Shown one piece after another: positions 1 through 7,784 of a stretch of DNA of 64,000 bases; positions within the stretch are counted from its first letter, which is position 1; each line of letters starts with the position of its first letter. The DNA lies in contig NZ_JONV01000007.1 of assembly GCF_000712035.1 (NCBI RefSeq), positions 62,001 through 126,000 of the forward strand, in the 5' to 3' direction. Under the pieces are notes generated by a model. It had not been told where the DNA came from. It searched no databases and saw only the letters and a program-made list of their open reading frames with translations. Position numbers and translations under genes: made by a program. Origin of the DNA: Salinicoccus luteus DSM 17002 (GTDB lineage: Bacteria; Bacillota; Bacilli; Staphylococcales; Salinicoccaceae).

Positions 1-974
1 ACAGCAGGGATGAGTGCAGCAAGAGCGATTGTGCCGTAGTTGATGCCGGTCGTCTCCGCCATGATGAAGGCACTCGCCCCCATGATCGGCGGCAGGATCT
101 GTCCGCCGACAGAAGCACTGGCTTCGACGGCCCCGGCAAAGTTCTTGTTGTAGCCGACTTTTTTCATCAAAGGAATGGTGAAAGCCCCTGTACTCACCAC
201 GTTCGCAACAGCCGCGCCATTGATGCTTCCCATGAAACCGCTGGAGACAACGGCCACTTTGGCCGGCCCGCCCTTGTTGGCGCCAGCCAGTGCCATCGCC
301 AGATCATTGAAGAACTGGCCCATGCCGGATTTCTGGAGGAACGCACCGAACAGGATGAAGAGGAAGATGAAGTTGACGGACGCGCCGATCGCTGTCGAGT
401 AGAGTCCCTCCGTCTTCAAGTACAGTTGACCGAAGATGTCCCCAAGGTCAAACGGCCGTGTCATCATCATATTCGGCATGAAGCCAAGGTGGCTGATGAA
501 TGGATACAGCAAAAAGACGAGTGACAGTATCGGCAGGATGATGCCGGTGACACGCCTTGCCGCCTCGAGTATCAGCAGGACGGTCAGTATCGCCATGATG
601 ATATCAAGTGTATTCGGTATGCCTCCGCGTTCGACTACGATCGCCTGGTATTCGATGATGATGTAGCCTGCCGTCGCCAGGCTCAGTGCAGCAAGAATCC
701 AGTCATAGACCGGCAGTTTCCCCCGGTCCTGCTTCTTGAATACAGGATAGAGCATGTAGACGAGCGCCAGACCGACCGCTACGTGTACAGACCTCTGCTG
801 CAGGGCGGGCATCGGATTGAACACCATATAAACATGGAACAGGGAGTAGAGTATGGATACGAGCGTAACGATCCATACGACCGACTTTTTATCAAACTTC
901 CGCGTCGCGGAATCCTTGTCGTACTTCTCCAGAATTTCTTTTGTGTCGGGTGCAGCTTGTGGTTCCTTGGTCAT
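1..974 (-). CDS. TRAP transporter fused permease, TAXI type (partial)
   Basis: This is the membrane permease of a TAXI-type TRAP system, which drives uptake of a small carboxylate-like substrate by a sodium or proton gradient. The N-terminal 324 codons are present and the gene runs off the left edge. The reverse-strand frame is rich in hydrophobic segments and contains the family segment SSGFMGSINGAAVANV followed by GGQILPPIMGASAFIMAE. ATG at 974 follows GGAGG and comes 1 nt after the stop of the upstream DUF1850 gene, so the genes are translationally linked. The order binding protein, DUF1850, permease matches TAXI loci in other bacteria. The substrate cannot be read from the sequence. Confidence 0.9.
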   Translation of the reverse strand, partial: MTKEPQAAPDTKEILEKYDKDSATRKFDKKSVVWIVTLVSILYSLFHVYMVFNPMPALQQRSVHVAVGLALVYMLYPVFKKQDRGKLPVYDWILAALSLATAGYIIIEYQAIVVERGGIPNTLDIIMAILTVLLILEAARRVTGIILPILSLVFLLYPFISHLGFMPNMMMTRPFDLGDIFGQLYLKTEGLYSTAIGASVNFIFLFILFGAFLQKSGMGQFFNDLAMALAGANKGGPAKVAVVSSGFMGSINGAAVANVVSTGAFTIPLMKKVGYNKNFAGAVEASASVGGQILPPIMGASAFIMAETTGINYGTIALAALIPA

Positions 975-975
975 A

Positions 976-1449
976 TTAACCTCCTGTTATCCGCTGTATC
1001 AGCGTTGTATTCACAATCTTCATTTCAAGGGCGGTATTCGTTTCATAAAACTCATATAATGGATACTCCTTCTGGTTCTGGATGATTGTCGTCTCCACAT
1101 TTTTTGAGACATTGAGATAGAGCGCATCATATGTATCGTTGACCGTAAACTTTACCAATCCCTCTTCCGTCAGCTCGGGGGCACCTTCCGAATCATGGGG
1201 TACCCCTGCCCCAAAGGTCTCAAAATATGTATTCGTCAGCAGGAAGGCATCCTCATTGACCTCATAGACCTCGTACCATTCCGAATTTTCGATGGAGTGG
1301 ATCCAGTGCAGTTCAAATGTCTCATCGGGCAGATACCTCGCCTCGTACCCTTCCGCTTCAAGTTTTATCGTGCGCTCCGGAAAAAAGAATAGAAAGAGGA
1401 GCACCATTAGAATGCTCCCCGTCAGTATTGCCTTGATCCTATTGTTCAT
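976..1449 (-). CDS. DUF1850 domain protein of the TRAP-TAXI operon
   Basis: A 157-residue protein with one N-terminal membrane segment (about residues 6-24) and an extracytoplasmic beta-rich domain. DUF1850 proteins are small proteins often encoded between a TAXI binding protein and the fused TRAP permease; their exact role is unknown. The start at 1449 (MNNRIKAIL) is preferred because a longer upstream extension would read through the end of the binding-protein gene in another frame. The gene still overlaps that gene by 11 nt. Its stop is 1 nt from the permease start. Confidence 0.8.
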   Translation of the reverse strand: MNNRIKAILTGSILMVLLFLFFFPERTIKLEAEGYEARYLPDETFELHWIHSIENSEWYEVYEVNEDAFLLTNTYFETFGAGVPHDSEGAPELTEEGLVKFTVNDTYDALYLNVSKNVETTIIQNQKEYPLYEFYETNTALEMKIVNTTLIQRITGG

Positions 1450-2458
1450 CGTAGTAGCGCTGGGCTCCCGGATGGATGTCGATGACTGCACGTTCCTGGG
1501 CAGTATCCAGGCTGATGTCCTCGGCTGCCTGATGGGAGTTTGCGAGGCTGTCCAGGTTTTCAAACATGTACTTCGTCAGTTCGTAGACGTCATCTTCACT
1601 CAGGTCCTCCCTGACTACAAGTGCATTCATTATTGCGGCCGTTGGTACGGCTTCTTCATTGCCATATGTGTCTGCCGGGATTTCGAGGGCCTCGAAGTAC
1701 TCTGCATCTTCTGAGAGCGTGTCCACCGCTTCCCCTTCAATCGGTACGACCTTCAAGTCTACTGAATTCTGGAGCTCCATCACGGAGGCATTCGGCAGTC
1801 CGCTTGTCAGGAAGGCTGCATCAATCTGGCCGCCCCGCATCGCTTCTGCCGCTTCTGCATAACCCAGATAATCGACTTCCATATCATCGTATGTCATATC
1901 ATGTGCATCAAGGATGGACCGTGTCGCAATTTCGACACCTGAGTTCTGGTCACCGACCGCCACACGCTTGCCTGCAAGATCATCAATGCTTTCGATGCCC
2001 GCACCTTCCGTAGTGATGACCTGAACAAAGTTCGGGTAGAGCGCTGCGACCTGCTGCACATTTTCAATCGGTTCGCTGAATGTCTCCTCGCCATTGACGG
2101 CCTGGGTGAGTGCATCACTCATTACAAATGCCATCTCGACTTTTTCCTCGGCCAGAAGGTTCAGGTTCTCGGCGGAAGCCCCCGTCGTCTGTGTACGGGA
2201 ATTTACATCAAATTCACTGCTGTACCCCTCTGCCAGCGTTGTTGCAATAATATTATAAGGACCGGATGATCCGCCTGTCGCAATCGTTACGATGTTCGTA
2301 TCCAGGCTTGCGGATCCACCTTCAGATGACTCCCCTTCCGAAGCTTCACCCTCTTCAGCTGTCTCCGTCTCACCTTCATCCTCTCCGCCGCCGTCTCCAC
2401 AGGCGGAAAGTATGAGTCCGCAGCCCAGGATGGCTGCCAGATATTTCTTGAATTCCAT
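1439..2458 (-). CDS. TAXI family TRAP transporter solute-binding lipoprotein
   Basis: A 339-residue extracellular substrate-binding protein for the TRAP transporter. It has a lipoprotein signal peptide ending in LSAC (Cys20), then an acidic Ser/Gly/Glu-rich linker to about residue 55, then the TAXI fold starting with IATGGSSGPYN. The segment VAVGDQNSGVE is typical of TAXI proteins. It is the first gene of the operon, preceded by GGAGGGG, and its 3' end overlaps the DUF1850 gene by 11 nt. The acidic linker fits a salt-adapted cell surface, which is inference. Ligand unknown; glutamate-like or aromatic acids are possible. Confidence 0.92.
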   Translation of the reverse strand: MEFKKYLAAILGCGLILSACGDGGGEDEGETETAEEGEASEGESSEGGSASLDTNIVTIATGGSSGPYNIIATTLAEGYSSEFDVNSRTQTTGASAENLNLLAEEKVEMAFVMSDALTQAVNGEETFSEPIENVQQVAALYPNFVQVITTEGAGIESIDDLAGKRVAVGDQNSGVEIATRSILDAHDMTYDDMEVDYLGYAEAAEAMRGGQIDAAFLTSGLPNASVMELQNSVDLKVVPIEGEAVDTLSEDAEYFEALEIPADTYGNEEAVPTAAIMNALVVREDLSEDDVYELTKYMFENLDSLANSHQAAEDISLDTAQERAVIDIHPGAQRYYDEQ

Positions 2459-2527
2459 TTCTCGACCCCTCCTTCTTCATTTAATAAAAGTATATCAGAA
2501 CGCCATGTTGATGAAAACGGTTTATTT

Positions 2528-2554
2528 ACAATTGCCTTAGTATTTGGCAATTGT
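2528..2554. promoter_or_regulatory. Perfect 9-bp inverted repeat between divergent operons
   Basis: ACAATTGCC and GGCAATTGT are perfect arms separated by 9 nt, in the 191-nt gap between the TRAP operon (minus) and the ene-reductase operon (plus). It could be an operator for a regulator acting on either side. It is not followed by a convincing T-tract, so a terminator is less likely. No regulator gene lies next to it. Confidence 0.45.
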
Positions 2555-2649
2555 TTCCGGCCTGTTTATTTTATCTTTCCCGGGGCTTTATCTTTGAATT
2601 TTCACTTTATTTGAATAACAATGGACTTAACTAGAAAGGGAGGATTCTG

Positions 2650-3672
2650 ATGATATCACTATTTGAACCGTATGCATTAAAAGGATTGGAATTGCGCAAC
2701 AAGGTTGTCATGGCACCGATGTGCCAGTACAGTGCGGTGGACGGCATTCCGGATGAATGGCATTTCACCCATTACACTTCCCGTGCCGTCGGAGGCACCG
2801 GATTGATCATGATGGAGATGACGAACGTAGAAGCGCGGGGCCGCATTACTGACCATTGTCTCGGCATATGGTCCGATGGGCACGTCCCCCACTACAAGCG
2901 CATCGTCGATGCCTGCCACCGCCACGGTGCCAAGGTCGGCATCCAGCTGGCCCATGCGGGAAGGAAGGCGAGGGATACGGAGACACCGGTTTCCAGCTCC
3001 CCGATTGCCTTCAATGATGACTTCAAGACACCCCATGAACTGTCCACCGAAGAAGTCGATGAAATCATCGATGCCTTCAGGTGGGGAGCCGCACGGGCGG
3101 TTGAAGCCGGTTTCGATACGATTGAACTGCATGCAGCACACGGCTACCTGATCCATCAGTTCCAGTCTCCCCTGACAAACAGACGGACGGATGAGTATGG
3201 AGAGGACCTGAGCCTATTCGGACGCAGGGTCATCGAAGCGGTGAAATCCGTCATGCCTGAAGAGATGCCGCTCATCCTGCGGATTTCCGCTGTGGAATTT
3301 GCAGACGGCGGATATGATCTGGACCATGGCCTCTGGCTGTCGGAACAGTATGGCTCAGCAGGTGTGGACATGATCGACGTCTCTGCCGGCGGTGAAGGTA
3401 AGCCATCGGAAGAACGGTTCCCGGGTGCTTATCCGGGATACCTGGTCCCGTACGCAAGAGCTGTACAGGAGTCTTCCGGCCTGCCGGTCATGGCAGTCGG
3501 CCTGCTGGAGGATGTGAACCTGGCGGAACATGTCATCGCTTCCGGCGAAGCGGACCTTATCGCAATCGGCCGCGGACTGCTCCGCGATCCCTATTGGGTG
3601 CTGAATGCTGCACGGGAAAGGAATCCTGAGGACAAGTCATTCATCCCCGAGCAGTACGGAAGAGCCTATTAG
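2650..3672 (+). CDS. namA: NADPH dehydrogenase / ene-reductase, YqjM (Old Yellow Enzyme) family
   Basis: A 340-residue FMN-dependent flavoenzyme that reduces activated C=C bonds, nitro compounds and quinones with NADPH. The YqjM-class signature MCQYS puts the redox-tuning Cys at 25 and Tyr at 27. HAAH gives the substrate-binding His pair H161 and H164. AIGRGLLRDP near residue 310 is the phosphate/FMN-binding end of the barrel. Length matches B. subtilis YqjM. It starts an operon with a formamidase-like protein (18 nt downstream) and glycerate kinase. The RBS is AAAGGGAGG. The name is secure at family level; the true substrate is not known. Confidence 0.93.
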   Translation: MISLFEPYALKGLELRNKVVMAPMCQYSAVDGIPDEWHFTHYTSRAVGGTGLIMMEMTNVEARGRITDHCLGIWSDGHVPHYKRIVDACHRHGAKVGIQLAHAGRKARDTETPVSSSPIAFNDDFKTPHELSTEEVDEIIDAFRWGAARAVEAGFDTIELHAAHGYLIHQFQSPLTNRRTDEYGEDLSLFGRRVIEAVKSVMPEEMPLILRISAVEFADGGYDLDHGLWLSEQYGSAGVDMIDVSAGGEGKPSEERFPGAYPGYLVPYARAVQESSGLPVMAVGLLEDVNLAEHVIASGEADLIAIGRGLLRDPYWVLNAARERNPEDKSFIPEQYGRAY

Positions 3673-3690
3673 AATGATGGAGGAATATTA

Positions 3691-4596
3691 ATGAAGCACT
3701 CATTGGATAAATCACATTTCTATTACGCAATGTCGAAGGATAATGAAGCCGCACTGGAGGTGGGACTGGGCGATACGGTTGAAATAGGAACACATGACTG
3801 CTTCCAGGGACAGATCACTTCTTCGGATGCTGTGCTCGATACAGTCGACTGGGACCGCATCAATCCTGCCACGGGACCAATTTACATTGAAGGCATCAGG
3901 AGAGGCGATGTACTCAAAGTGACGATCGAGGATATTTCCCTGGATGAACGGGGCGTCATGCTGACCGGGCCCGGGCTCGGCGTCATGGGAGAGCAGATGG
4001 AAGGGATGGAGGCGAAGCTGTTCGATGTCGATTCTGCAGGCGGCAATGTCTCCTTCAACGGCCTGGAACTGCCGCTGAACCCGATGATTGGTGTCATCGG
4101 CGTTGCACCGGAGGGCGACCCCGTCAACAATGGTACACCCGACCGGCATGGCGGCAATATGGACAGTAAAAAGATCACTGCAGGCGCCGAGCTCTACCTT
4201 CCCGTATTCCATGATGGGGCACTGTTTGGACTCGGTGATGTCCACGCCAAAATGGGGGATGGGGAAATCAGTGTCAGCGGGCTGGAAATCGGCGCAAATA
4301 TAACGGTGACACTGGATAAGGCGCATAATATGGTCACCCGGCATCCGGTCGTCATCGATGCAGATGGCATCTATATGATGGTTTCCCATGAGAGTCTCGA
4401 TGTGGCAGTTGAGGAATCCGTCAGGCAGATGATCGCACTGCTCCACCCCCACACTGACCTGAACCTTTCTGAAATCACCATGCTGATGAGCCTTGCCGGT
4501 GAAACACAGATCAACCAGGTTGTGGATCCGCTCAAGACCGCACGGTTCTTCGTACCAAAATCCATTCTGGATCACTATAAAATTTCTTTCGGATAG
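3691..4596 (+). CDS. Acetamidase/formamidase family protein
   Basis: A 301-residue protein of the FmdA/AmdA fold, which hydrolyses formamide or short amides to ammonia and a carboxylate in characterised members. Visible family features include HDCFQGQI near residue 31, NPATGPIYIEG near residue 54, and GDVHAKMGDGEIS near residue 182. It lies 18 nt after the ene-reductase and 9 nt before glycerate kinase, so it is co-transcribed. Many bacilli carry members of this family with no known substrate, so formamidase activity is a family-level inference. Confidence 0.85.
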   Translation: MKHSLDKSHFYYAMSKDNEAALEVGLGDTVEIGTHDCFQGQITSSDAVLDTVDWDRINPATGPIYIEGIRRGDVLKVTIEDISLDERGVMLTGPGLGVMGEQMEGMEAKLFDVDSAGGNVSFNGLELPLNPMIGVIGVAPEGDPVNNGTPDRHGGNMDSKKITAGAELYLPVFHDGALFGLGDVHAKMGDGEISVSGLEIGANITVTLDKAHNMVTRHPVVIDADGIYMMVSHESLDVAVEESVRQMIALLHPHTDLNLSEITMLMSLAGETQINQVVDPLKTARFFVPKSILDHYKISFG

Positions 4597-4605
4597 GGTG
4601 AATTT

Positions 4606-5685
4606 ATGAAGATAGTGGTGGCACCAGATTCATATAAAGGCACACTTGACCAGTACGAAGCGGCAAGGATAATGACAGAAGGACTGGAGGAACAGGGACA
4701 CGCCTGTGTCATGAAGCCCATGAGTGACGGTGGAGACGGTCTGCTCCACTGTTTCCGGAGTGAAGGATACGACAGGATCATCACCAATGTGACGGGGCCT
4801 GAAGGCAACACTGTCGAAGCTGTATATTACATGAAGAAAGGCACTGCCGTCATAGAAACAGCGGAAGCATGCGGCCTTCATCTCATCAACGGCTCCCACC
4901 CGATCGACAGGACGACATTCGGCGTGGGGGAATTGCTCATGCATGCTGTGGACCAGGGCGCGGATCATATCATATTGGGGCTCGGCGGTTCGGCTACAAG
5001 CGATGGTGGGTACGGAATGTTCATGGCACTCGGGGGCGCTGCCACCGATGAAGCGCACCTCCCTCTCGGGGTCTTCAACAGGGATATCCCAAAGATTACG
5101 GAGCTGAATGTCCAATCAATCCGCAGGTTTGACGGAATCCGTCTGACCATCGCCTCCGATGTCACCCACCCGCTTCTCGGTTCCAATGGAGCCGTCCGTA
5201 CTTTCGGTCCTCAAAAAGGCATAGACGGATCGGACCTTGACCGCTTTGAAGGCATGCTTGATCATCTTTCAGAAAAAGCATCCGATGTGTTTCCGGCTAA
5301 CCATGCAGACAGTCCAGGCGCCGGAGCCGCCGGTGGGCTTGGATGGATGCTGCTCAATATCGGTGCAGAAATGCAGGCCGGGGGTGAACTGGTCGCTGAG
5401 ATGGTCCACCTTGAAGCGGAGATCAGACAGGCCGATGCCGTCATCACTGGAGAAGGAAAAAGCGACCGGCAGACCCTTGGAGGCAAAGCACCCTCCATCG
5501 TGGCAGATCTCTCTAAAAAGCACGGCAAACCATGCCATCTGATATCCGGCCAAGTCACGGAAGACCTTTCGGACTATTTTGACGGTATACATGCCCTCGT
5601 GGAGGGGGAGGATGATGTAAAAAAAGTGATGGCCGATACTCCTTTTTATTTGAAGAAGAAGATGCAGGAGATATTTCCAGCATGA
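4606..5685 (+). CDS. glxK: Glycerate kinase (GarK/GlxK family)
   Basis: A 359-residue class II glycerate kinase that phosphorylates D-glycerate to 2-phosphoglycerate (or 3-phosphoglycerate in some members), feeding glycolysis. It opens with KIVVAPDSYKGTLDQYEAA, the family N-terminus, and has PMSDGGDG near residue 38, LGLGGSATSDGGYG near residue 124, and TGEGKSDRQTLGGKAP near residue 283. It is the last gene of the three-gene operon and is followed by a strong terminator shared with the convergent aldo-keto reductase gene. Its full length is typical. Confidence 0.93.
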   Translation: MKIVVAPDSYKGTLDQYEAARIMTEGLEEQGHACVMKPMSDGGDGLLHCFRSEGYDRIITNVTGPEGNTVEAVYYMKKGTAVIETAEACGLHLINGSHPIDRTTFGVGELLMHAVDQGADHIILGLGGSATSDGGYGMFMALGGAATDEAHLPLGVFNRDIPKITELNVQSIRRFDGIRLTIASDVTHPLLGSNGAVRTFGPQKGIDGSDLDRFEGMLDHLSEKASDVFPANHADSPGAGAAGGLGWMLLNIGAEMQAGGELVAEMVHLEAEIRQADAVITGEGKSDRQTLGGKAPSIVADLSKKHGKPCHLISGQVTEDLSDYFDGIHALVEGEDDVKKVMADTPFYLKKKMQEIFPA

Positions 5686-5690
5686 AGTTG

Positions 5691-5722
5691 AAAACACTGC
5701 CCGGAAAACCGGGCAGTGTTTT
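5691..5722. terminator. Bidirectional intrinsic terminator
   Basis: Arms AAAACACTGCCCGG and CCGGGCAGTGTTTT close a 4-nt AAAA loop, with T residues on either strand. It sits between glycerate kinase (plus) and the convergent aldo-keto reductase (minus), whose stop overlaps it. Confidence 0.92.
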
Positions 5723-6560
5723 ATTCGTCAAAGCTGAAGTTGTCGGGATCCTTGCCCATCCGCTGATTGGAATCGAGACTGTCGATCTTCTTCATGTCCG
5801 CATCACTGAGTTCGAAATCGAAAATATCGATATTCTCCCGGATGCGTGAAGGCGTTATGGATTTCGGGATTGTCGATACACCATTCTGTATATCCCACCT
5901 TAGGATAATCTGTGCCGGTGTTTTGCCATGCTTCTCCACGAGCTCCTGGATGACCGGCTCTTCGAACAGTCCCCCGCGTTTCAGAGGCGCCCATGCTTCC
6001 AGCTGAATATCATGTGCCCTGCAGAAGGCGTGCATTTCCTTCTGGGCCAGATGCGGGTGGTATTCCAGCTGATTGAGCATCGGTTTGATACGGCACATTG
6101 CAAATATGTCCTCAAGGTGCTGCTGATGGAAATTACTCACCCCGATCGCCTTCACCCTGCCTTCGTCATAAAGTTTTTCTAGCGCCTTCCACGCCTCCGT
6201 ATATCTTCCCTCAATCGGCCAGTGGATCAGATAAAGATCCAGATAGTCGAGGCCGAGATTATCCATGCTGACCTCAAACGCCCTCAGAGTCTCCTCATAC
6301 CCCAGATCGTCATTCCATACTTTCGTCGTTATGAAAAGGGAATCCCTCGGCACCTCAGAAACTCTGACTGCTTCGCCTACGCCCTTTTCATTGCCATAGA
6401 AAGAAGCCGTGTCGATATGCCGGTAACCCGCTTCGATTGCAGTCAGCACGGCATCCCTCACCTGGCTGCCATTCTCTGCCTTATATACACCAAGGCCGAT
6501 ACGGGGCATCTCCACCCCGTTGTTTAAAATGTATGTACTGTTTCCGGAAACTGTCATCAT
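5721..6560 (-). CDS. Aldo/keto reductase (YvgN/YtbE-like)
   Basis: A 279-residue cytosolic NADPH-dependent aldo-keto reductase of the AKR5-type bacterial group, which reduces aldehydes such as methylglyoxal. Visible features are GYRHIDTASFYGNEKGVG (catalytic Asp and Tyr), LDYLDLYLIHWP (catalytic His in IHWP), GVSNF, and the cofactor end IPKSITPSRIRENIDIF. It is a single gene convergent with glycerate kinase and divergent from the ATP-grasp gene. The start at 6560 gives a normal family N-terminus; a second in-frame Met one codon later is equally possible. Confidence 0.9.
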   Translation of the reverse strand: MMTVSGNSTYILNNGVEMPRIGLGVYKAENGSQVRDAVLTAIEAGYRHIDTASFYGNEKGVGEAVRVSEVPRDSLFITTKVWNDDLGYEETLRAFEVSMDNLGLDYLDLYLIHWPIEGRYTEAWKALEKLYDEGRVKAIGVSNFHQQHLEDIFAMCRIKPMLNQLEYHPHLAQKEMHAFCRAHDIQLEAWAPLKRGGLFEEPVIQELVEKHGKTPAQIILRWDIQNGVSTIPKSITPSRIRENIDIFDFELSDADMKKIDSLDSNQRMGKDPDNFSFDE

Positions 6561-6747
6561 TGCTCAATCCTTTCGTCATCTGTCATACTTTGCTTCCACC
6601 ATCATATTACTTTTCCACTCAACATATCAAACAGATTACAAATACCATGTTTGCGTTCATAAGGCCCTTCATATCTGTTAAAATATATGATAAGTCAATC
6701 TAATCATATCTAAAAATTACGAGAACGTGCACTTAAGGAGATTTTTA

Positions 6748-7770
6748 ATGAGTACAATAAATGTATTGGTGACCGGCATAGGCGGTCCCATAGCCCAGGG
6801 TCTGATCCAGGGTTTGAAGAAAAGACAGGATGTCACGGTGATTGGTGTCGACCGGCGTAGGGTGACAGCCGGCCACCAGTTCTGCGACCGCACATATCAG
6901 GTGCCGCGCTATTCCAATGTGGAAGCCTATCTGGGCAGGCTGAAGGAAATCATTGAAAAAGAGGGAATCGAAATCATCTTCCCTTCCCTGCATGAAGAGG
7001 TCAACATATTCCATAAGAACCGCGATGCGCTCAAACCGCTCATCGCCCTGCCTACAAGCAGCGACTTTGATGTACTGATGCACAAGGAACATGTATACCA
7101 GAAGCTCGAATTGATGGGGCATGGCAAGTACATACCGAAGTACAAAGGCTTCAACACGGAAGAAGAGCTGAGGGAGATAAACGCTTCCCTGTTCAGGGAG
7201 GACTCCCACTTAGTGGTCAAGACAGTAGACAGCTATGCCTCTTTGGGCTTCGCGATTCTGACCGACAAGGAAAATTATCTGGCGGCGCTGAAAAGCGGAA
7301 AAAAGCACACCGTCGACTTTGAGGACTACTGCAGGATCATCGATCCGTCCGAACGCAAGCTGGCGATGGAACTCATCAATGGCCAGGAGTACAGTGTCGA
7401 CGTCTATCTCCATAAGGGGAAAGTCGTCGTTGCTGTCCCTCGGGAGCGCACGGGCGTCTCCAACAATATCGTCCTCGACGGCAAGGTCGTCAATCACGCG
7501 GATCTGATCCGTGCCTCCAAAGAGATTACAGAGAGCCTCGTGGAGGACGGTTTCATCAATATACAGTTCATGGAAAGCGACACGGGCTATAAACTTACCG
7601 ATATCAACCCACGCTTCTGCGGCAGTCAGATCATGAGCCTCGGTGCCAACGTCAACTTCCCTTCTCTGTTCATCGAATATCTCCATCTTGGAAATGAGAT
7701 TCCCGTAGAACCCATATGGAATACACGCATGCTCAGGTTCAGGGACCAGATATTCGTACATGAAGAATGA
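6748..7770 (+). CDS. ATP-grasp protein (carbamoyl-phosphate-synthase-like)
   Basis: A 340-residue protein with an N-terminal Rossmann-like pre-ATP-grasp domain (VLVTGIGGPIAQGLIQGLK, residues 5-23) and a C-terminal ATP-grasp domain ending in DINPRFCGSQIMSLGANVNFP. Proteins of this type join a carboxylate to an amine or nitrogen donor using ATP. The start at 6748 is chosen because AAGGAG lies 8 nt upstream. A MurJ-like flippase follows after 14 nt, which suggests a joint role in making and exporting a cell-envelope compound, as inference. It is not a full CarB, which is about three times longer. Substrate unknown. Confidence 0.8.
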   Translation: MSTINVLVTGIGGPIAQGLIQGLKKRQDVTVIGVDRRRVTAGHQFCDRTYQVPRYSNVEAYLGRLKEIIEKEGIEIIFPSLHEEVNIFHKNRDALKPLIALPTSSDFDVLMHKEHVYQKLELMGHGKYIPKYKGFNTEEELREINASLFREDSHLVVKTVDSYASLGFAILTDKENYLAALKSGKKHTVDFEDYCRIIDPSERKLAMELINGQEYSVDVYLHKGKVVVAVPRERTGVSNNIVLDGKVVNHADLIRASKEITESLVEDGFINIQFMESDTGYKLTDINPRFCGSQIMSLGANVNFPSLFIEYLHLGNEIPVEPIWNTRMLRFRDQIFVHEE

Positions 7771-7784
7771 AATAGTGTGATGAT

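Noticed and set aside
2677-3156. Long reverse-strand reading frames opposite strong genes (also opposite fmdA-like, katE, YfcC and racemase genes)
   Set aside because: They have no RBS, unusual Cys/His/Arg-rich composition and mirror codon bias of the true genes; they are shadows.
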